Shown here one piece after another: positions 6,890 to 9,487 of a DNA stretch of 9,487 nt; the first letter of the stretch is position 1, and every line of letters begins with the position of its first letter. Source of the stretch: an uncultured Oscillospiraceae bacterium (GTDB taxonomy: Bacteria; Bacillota; Clostridia; Oscillospirales; Acutalibacteraceae). A model generated the notes under the pieces. That model was not told where the DNA came from, searched no databases, and worked only from the letters and a program-made list of their open reading frames with translations. The translations under genes and the position numbers were made by a program. The stretch is from assembly GCA_900556765.1 (NCBI GenBank), contig USQH01000051.1:1-9487 (forward strand), written 5' to 3'.

Positions 6890-6919
6890 TTTCACTTTAA
6901 CCGAAAAGGAGTTTTTTTA

Positions 6920-7501
6920 ATGAGCTTAGTGCCTTATGTAGTTGAGCAGACCGGACGCGGCGAACGCTCGTACGACATTTTTTCCCGACTGCTTAATGAC
7001 CGCATAATCGTTCTCTCTGACGAAGTTAACGATACCACGGCGAGCCTGGTCATCGCACAGTTGCTTTACCTCGAGGGACAGGACTCGCAAAAGGATATCA
7101 GCCTTTATATCAACAGTCCCGGCGGTTCAGTTTCAGCCGGACTGGCGATTTACGATACCATGCAGTATATTAAATGCGATGTTTCCACCATATGCATGGG
7201 TATGGCTGCCAGCATGGGCGCATTTTTGTTGTCAAGCGGTGCAAAGGGCAAGCGCTTTGCTTTGCCTAATGCCGAGATCATGATTCACCAACCGCTCGGT
7301 CAGGCAAAGGGTCAGGCAACCGATATCATTATCCATGCCGACCACATAAAATTCATTCGTGAGCGGCTGAACAATATTCTTGCCGAGAATACCGGCAAGC
7401 CGCTTGATATAATTCAGCGCGACACCGAGCGTGACAACTTTATGACTGCCGCCGATGCCGCAGAATACGGACTTATTGACAAGGTTATTACAAAGAGGTA
7501 A
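6920..7501 (+). CDS. clpP: ATP-dependent Clp protease proteolytic subunit
   Basis: A 193-residue serine peptidase that forms the two-ring, 14-subunit proteolytic chamber fed by Clp ATPases. The catalytic triad is visible: Ser98 in GMAASMGAFLL, His123 in IMIHQPLG and Asp172 in DTERDNF, at the numbering of the B. subtilis enzyme. The N-terminus (SLVPYVVEQTGRGERSYDIFSRLL) and the oxyanion strand NSPGGSVSAG are typical, and the length is standard. I chose the ATG at 6920, which has an AAGGAG SD at 6906-6911. A TTG at 6872 would add 16 residues encoded by the hairpin and SD and is not credible. clpX starts two bases after the stop, so the peptidase and its ATPase are co-transcribed. No lon gene or second clpP is seen nearby. 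Confidence 0.97.
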   Translation: MSLVPYVVEQTGRGERSYDIFSRLLNDRIIVLSDEVNDTTASLVIAQLLYLEGQDSQKDISLYINSPGGSVSAGLAIYDTMQYIKCDVSTICMGMAASMGAFLLSSGAKGKRFALPNAEIMIHQPLGQAKGQATDIIIHADHIKFIRERLNNILAENTGKPLDIIQRDTERDNFMTAADAAEYGLIDKVITKR

Positions 7502-7503
7502 TT

Positions 7504-8790
7504 ATGGAAAACAACGAAAAGAGAATATGCTGCTCCTTTTGCGGTAAATCCGCAGAGGACGTTCGCCAGCTTGTCGCCGGCGACGGCATATATATCTGCG
7601 ACGAGTGCATCGAGACCTGCTACGAGATCGTAAACGGAGTCGATACAAAGCGCAGTGCAAAAAGCGCCAAGGACTCGTCGTTTACGCTGCCTACTCCAAA
7701 GGAAATTAAGGAACAGCTTGACGAGTACGTTATCGGGCAAGATGCGGCAAAGGTCGCACTGTCGGTCGCCGTCTACAATCATTATAAGCGCACCTGTTTC
7801 GGCGCGCCCGATTCCGACGTCGAGCTGAGCAAAAGCAATATAATGCTGCTCGGTCCCACAGGTGTAGGCAAGACGCTGCTCGCGCAGACACTTGCCCGCA
7901 CTCTTGATGTGCCGTTTGCCATTACCGACGCTACCACTCTTACCGAGGCGGGCTACGTCGGTGAGGATGTGGAAAATATCCTTCTGCGCCTGATACAGGC
8001 CGCCGATTACGATATCGAACGCGCCGAACGCGGCATAATTTATATTGACGAGATTGATAAGATCGCACGTAAATCCGAAAATCCGTCTATCACCCGCGAT
8101 GTAAGCGGTGAAGGCGTACAGCAGGCTTTGCTCAAAATACTTGAAGGAACTGTATCCAACGTACCTCCTCAGGGAGGCAGAAAGCATCCGCAGCAGGAGT
8201 TTATCCAGATAAATACACAGAATATACTGTTCATATGTGCCGGTGCATTCGACGGGATCGAAAAGATTATCGAAAAACGCATGGGCGGTTCAGGTATGGG
8301 CTTTGGCTCAAAGATAAAGGAAAAGGAACAGTTTACGTCGGACGAGCTTATAAAGTCTGTCACACATCAGGATTTGGTCAAATTCGGATTGATACCGGAG
8401 CTGGTCGGACGTTTGCCGGTAGTTACCGCGCTCGAACAGCTTGACAAAGACGCCATGATAAAAATCATGACCGAACCGAAAAACTCGGTACTTAAGCAGT
8501 ATCAGGCACTCTTTGAGATGGATGGTGCACAGCTTGAGTTTACTCCCGACGCACTTGAAAAGATCGCCGAAAAGACCATCGAACGCAAGACGGGAGCACG
8601 CGGATTGCGCTCAATTTTTGAGGGAATACTGACGAAAGTGATGTTCGATCTGCCGAGTGATGCCGCTATTACAAAGGTGACTGTCACTGCCGAAACTGTC
8701 GACGGAGAACAGCCGCTGTTTGAACGCGACGAGACACGCAAACAGATGCGGCTGACCCTTCCTGCAAAGAAAAAATCCACAATAGCCTAA
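7504..8790 (+). CDS. clpX: ATP-dependent Clp protease ATP-binding subunit ClpX
   Basis: A 428-residue AAA+ unfoldase that forms a hexamer, recognises tagged or misfolded proteins, unfolds them and threads them into ClpP. The N-terminal zinc domain has four cysteines (Cys10, Cys13, Cys32, Cys35; CSFC and CDEC) for adaptor and substrate binding. Walker A is GPTGVGKT at 117-124, the pore-1 loop is GYVG at 150-153, and Walker B is IIYIDEID at 178-185. The arginine finger is in ELVGRLP (Arg303), and sensor 2 is GARGLRS at 364-370. The ClpP-docking loop reads MGF at 265-267, where IGF or LGF is usual. The ATG is two bases after the clpP stop, with AGAGG at 7494-7498 as SD inside clpP. An intrinsic terminator follows directly, so clpX ends the transcription unit. 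Confidence 0.97.
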   Translation: MENNEKRICCSFCGKSAEDVRQLVAGDGIYICDECIETCYEIVNGVDTKRSAKSAKDSSFTLPTPKEIKEQLDEYVIGQDAAKVALSVAVYNHYKRTCFGAPDSDVELSKSNIMLLGPTGVGKTLLAQTLARTLDVPFAITDATTLTEAGYVGEDVENILLRLIQAADYDIERAERGIIYIDEIDKIARKSENPSITRDVSGEGVQQALLKILEGTVSNVPPQGGRKHPQQEFIQINTQNILFICAGAFDGIEKIIEKRMGGSGMGFGSKIKEKEQFTSDELIKSVTHQDLVKFGLIPELVGRLPVVTALEQLDKDAMIKIMTEPKNSVLKQYQALFEMDGAQLEFTPDALEKIAEKTIERKTGARGLRSIFEGILTKVMFDLPSDAAITKVTVTAETVDGEQPLFERDETRKQMRLTLPAKKKSTIA

Positions 8791-8800
8791 AATTCGACCG

Positions 8801-8831
8801 AAACCGATGACTTTACAGCCATCGGTTTTTT
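8801..8831 (+). terminator. Intrinsic terminator after clpX
   Basis: AAACCGATG (8801-8809) pairs with CATCGGTTT (8820-8828) around a ten-base loop. The T-run covers 8826-8831. It lies ten bases past the clpX stop and ends the tig-clpP-clpX unit. Confidence 0.88.
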
Positions 8832-8841
8832 GCTTGTGGGG

Positions 8842-8870
8842 TTGAATTTTGCTTCCAAAAAAGGTATTAT
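8842..8870 (+). promoter_or_regulatory. Predicted sigma-A promoter for the DUF951-prfA unit
   Basis: TTGAAT (8842-8847) and TATTAT (8865-8870) are separated by exactly 17 bases, with four and five of six consensus matches. The site is just downstream of the clpX terminator, where a new promoter is needed. The start of transcription would be near 8877, with a leader of about 40 bases. Confidence 0.65.
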
Positions 8871-8915
8871 ATTTTAATAGGATAATGTAAATATTATGAC
8901 TGGAGATGAGTATGC

Positions 8916-9101
8916 GTGGATATTCGCGTCGGCGACGTTATCGAGATGAAAAAAACGCACCCCTGCGGTGCAAAGCAGTTTTCCGTGCTGCGTGTCGGTG
9001 CCGATTTTAAAATACGGTGCGTCGGCTGCGGACATGAGGTCATGCTGACCCGTCAAAAGTGTGAGAAAAATATTAAAAAAGTAATAAGAAACGAAGAGTA
9101 A
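8916..9101 (+). CDS. DUF951 family small protein of unknown function
   Basis: A 61-residue protein that matches the DUF951 (YyzM-type) pattern: a start like DIRVGDVIEMKKTHPCG, then VLRVGADFKIRCVGCGHEVML, then a basic tail. Cys17 (HPCG), Cys35, Cys38 and His40 (CVGCGH) could bind zinc; Cys49 is an additional cysteine. The fold is predicted small and beta-rich, and no biochemical function is established. The GTG at 8916 is the only suitable start, with GGAG at 8902-8905 upstream; nearby ATGs at 8896, 8906 and 8912 are in other frames. The prfA start follows after 14 bases, so the two are almost certainly co-transcribed. This hints at a translation- or RNA-related role, which is inference from context only. 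Confidence 0.88.
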   Translation: MDIRVGDVIEMKKTHPCGAKQFSVLRVGADFKIRCVGCGHEVMLTRQKCEKNIKKVIRNEE

Positions 9102-9115
9102 AAGGAGCTTGACCC

Positions 9116-9487
9116 GTGTTTGACAAGCTGAAAGAAGTTGAAAAAAAATATAACGATGTTTCCGAGCGACTGAGCGATCCGTCGGTCATTTCGGATCAGG
9201 AGCAGTATAAGCGCCTTATGCGCGAGCATAAGCAGCTTACACCGATAGTTGATAAGCTTCACGAGTACGAGGCGGCAAAGGCCGATTGTGACGAAGCAAA
9301 AGCACTGCTTGACGAGGGAGGACTTGACCGCGACTTTAAGGAAATGGTAGAGGAGCAGCTTATTGACGCAAAGTCGCGTATAGATCGTATAAGCGAGGAA
9401 ATAAAGATACTGTTGCTGCCGAGAGACCCGAATGACGACAAAAACGTCATTATCGAGATACGCGGCGGCGCAGGCGGCGAAGAGGCC
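9116..9487 (+). CDS. prfA: Peptide chain release factor 1, 5' part (cut by window end)
   Basis: The first 124 codons of release factor 1, which recognises UAA and UAG in the ribosomal A site and triggers release of the finished peptide. The N-terminal helical domain begins MFDKLKEVEKKYNDVSERLSDP and continues with VISDQEQYKRLMREHKQL. The diagnostic RF1 segment LLLPRDPNDDKNVIIEIRGGAGGEEA ends the window. PNDDKN with EIR separates it from RF2, which has a different sequence before its AGAGGTEA motif. The codon-recognition (PxT) and GGQ motifs would lie beyond the window and cannot be checked. The start is GTG at 9116 with AAAGGAG at 9101-9107, overlapping the last base of the DUF951 stop codon. 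Confidence 0.93.
   Translation, partial: MFDKLKEVEKKYNDVSERLSDPSVISDQEQYKRLMREHKQLTPIVDKLHEYEAAKADCDEAKALLDEGGLDRDFKEMVEEQLIDAKSRIDRISEEIKILLLPRDPNDDKNVIIEIRGGAGGEEA

Noticed and set aside
6872..6919. TTG start extending clpP by 16 residues
   Set aside because: The extension is encoded by the hairpin and SD region; the family N-terminus begins at the ATG at 6920.
7414..8187. Long open frame on the minus strand (257 codons) antisense to clpP/clpX
   Set aside because: It lies wholly opposite two certain genes, matches no family I recognise, and is explained by codon bias of the plus-strand genes.
1..9487. CRISPR, toxin-antitoxin, phage, transposon or other novel system
   Set aside because: Every coding region belongs to a recognisable conserved family, all on one strand, with no integrase, inverted repeats or anomalous gene island.

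Overview
The window looks like ordinary core chromosome from a Clostridia-type Firmicute, probably Oscillospiraceae/Ruminococcaceae-like. That placement is an inference from gene content, protein motifs, purine-rich Shine-Dalgarno (SD) sites and moderate GC; no phylogeny was run. All twelve genes are on the plus strand and packed tightly. There is no gene-free stretch over 300 bases (the longest is about 125), and I see no rRNA, tRNA, CRISPR array, insertion sequence, phage gene or defence system.

Region 1 (1-5168) reads as one long operon. It holds the 3' half of rbgA (50S assembly GTPase), lepB (signal peptidase I), rnhB (RNase HII), yraN (UPF0102 nuclease-fold protein), an M19 dipeptidase, thrC (threonine synthase) and an uncharacterised calcineurin-like phosphoesterase. 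Neighbours overlap by 4-14 bases or sit 4-42 bases apart, and several SD sites lie inside the preceding gene, which suggests translational coupling.

Region 2 (5169-8831) is the protein-folding and proteolysis cluster tig-clpP-clpX. It has a good extended -10 promoter before tig, a hairpin between tig and clpP, and a clear intrinsic terminator after clpX. The trigger factor carries a 74-residue lysine/alanine-rich tail built from three 23-residue repeats. This is the most unusual feature here.

Region 3 (8832-9487) starts with a plausible sigma-A promoter and encodes a small DUF951 protein followed by the 5' third of prfA (release factor 1), cut by the window end.

Functionally the window covers ribosome assembly, protein export, RNA/DNA hybrid removal, nascent-chain folding, ATP-dependent proteolysis and translation termination, with two metabolic enzymes embedded. 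I found no previously undescribed multi-gene system. The points worth a second look are the histone-like trigger factor tail, the tig-clpP leader hairpin, and the two uncharacterised but conserved genes (phosphoesterase and DUF951).
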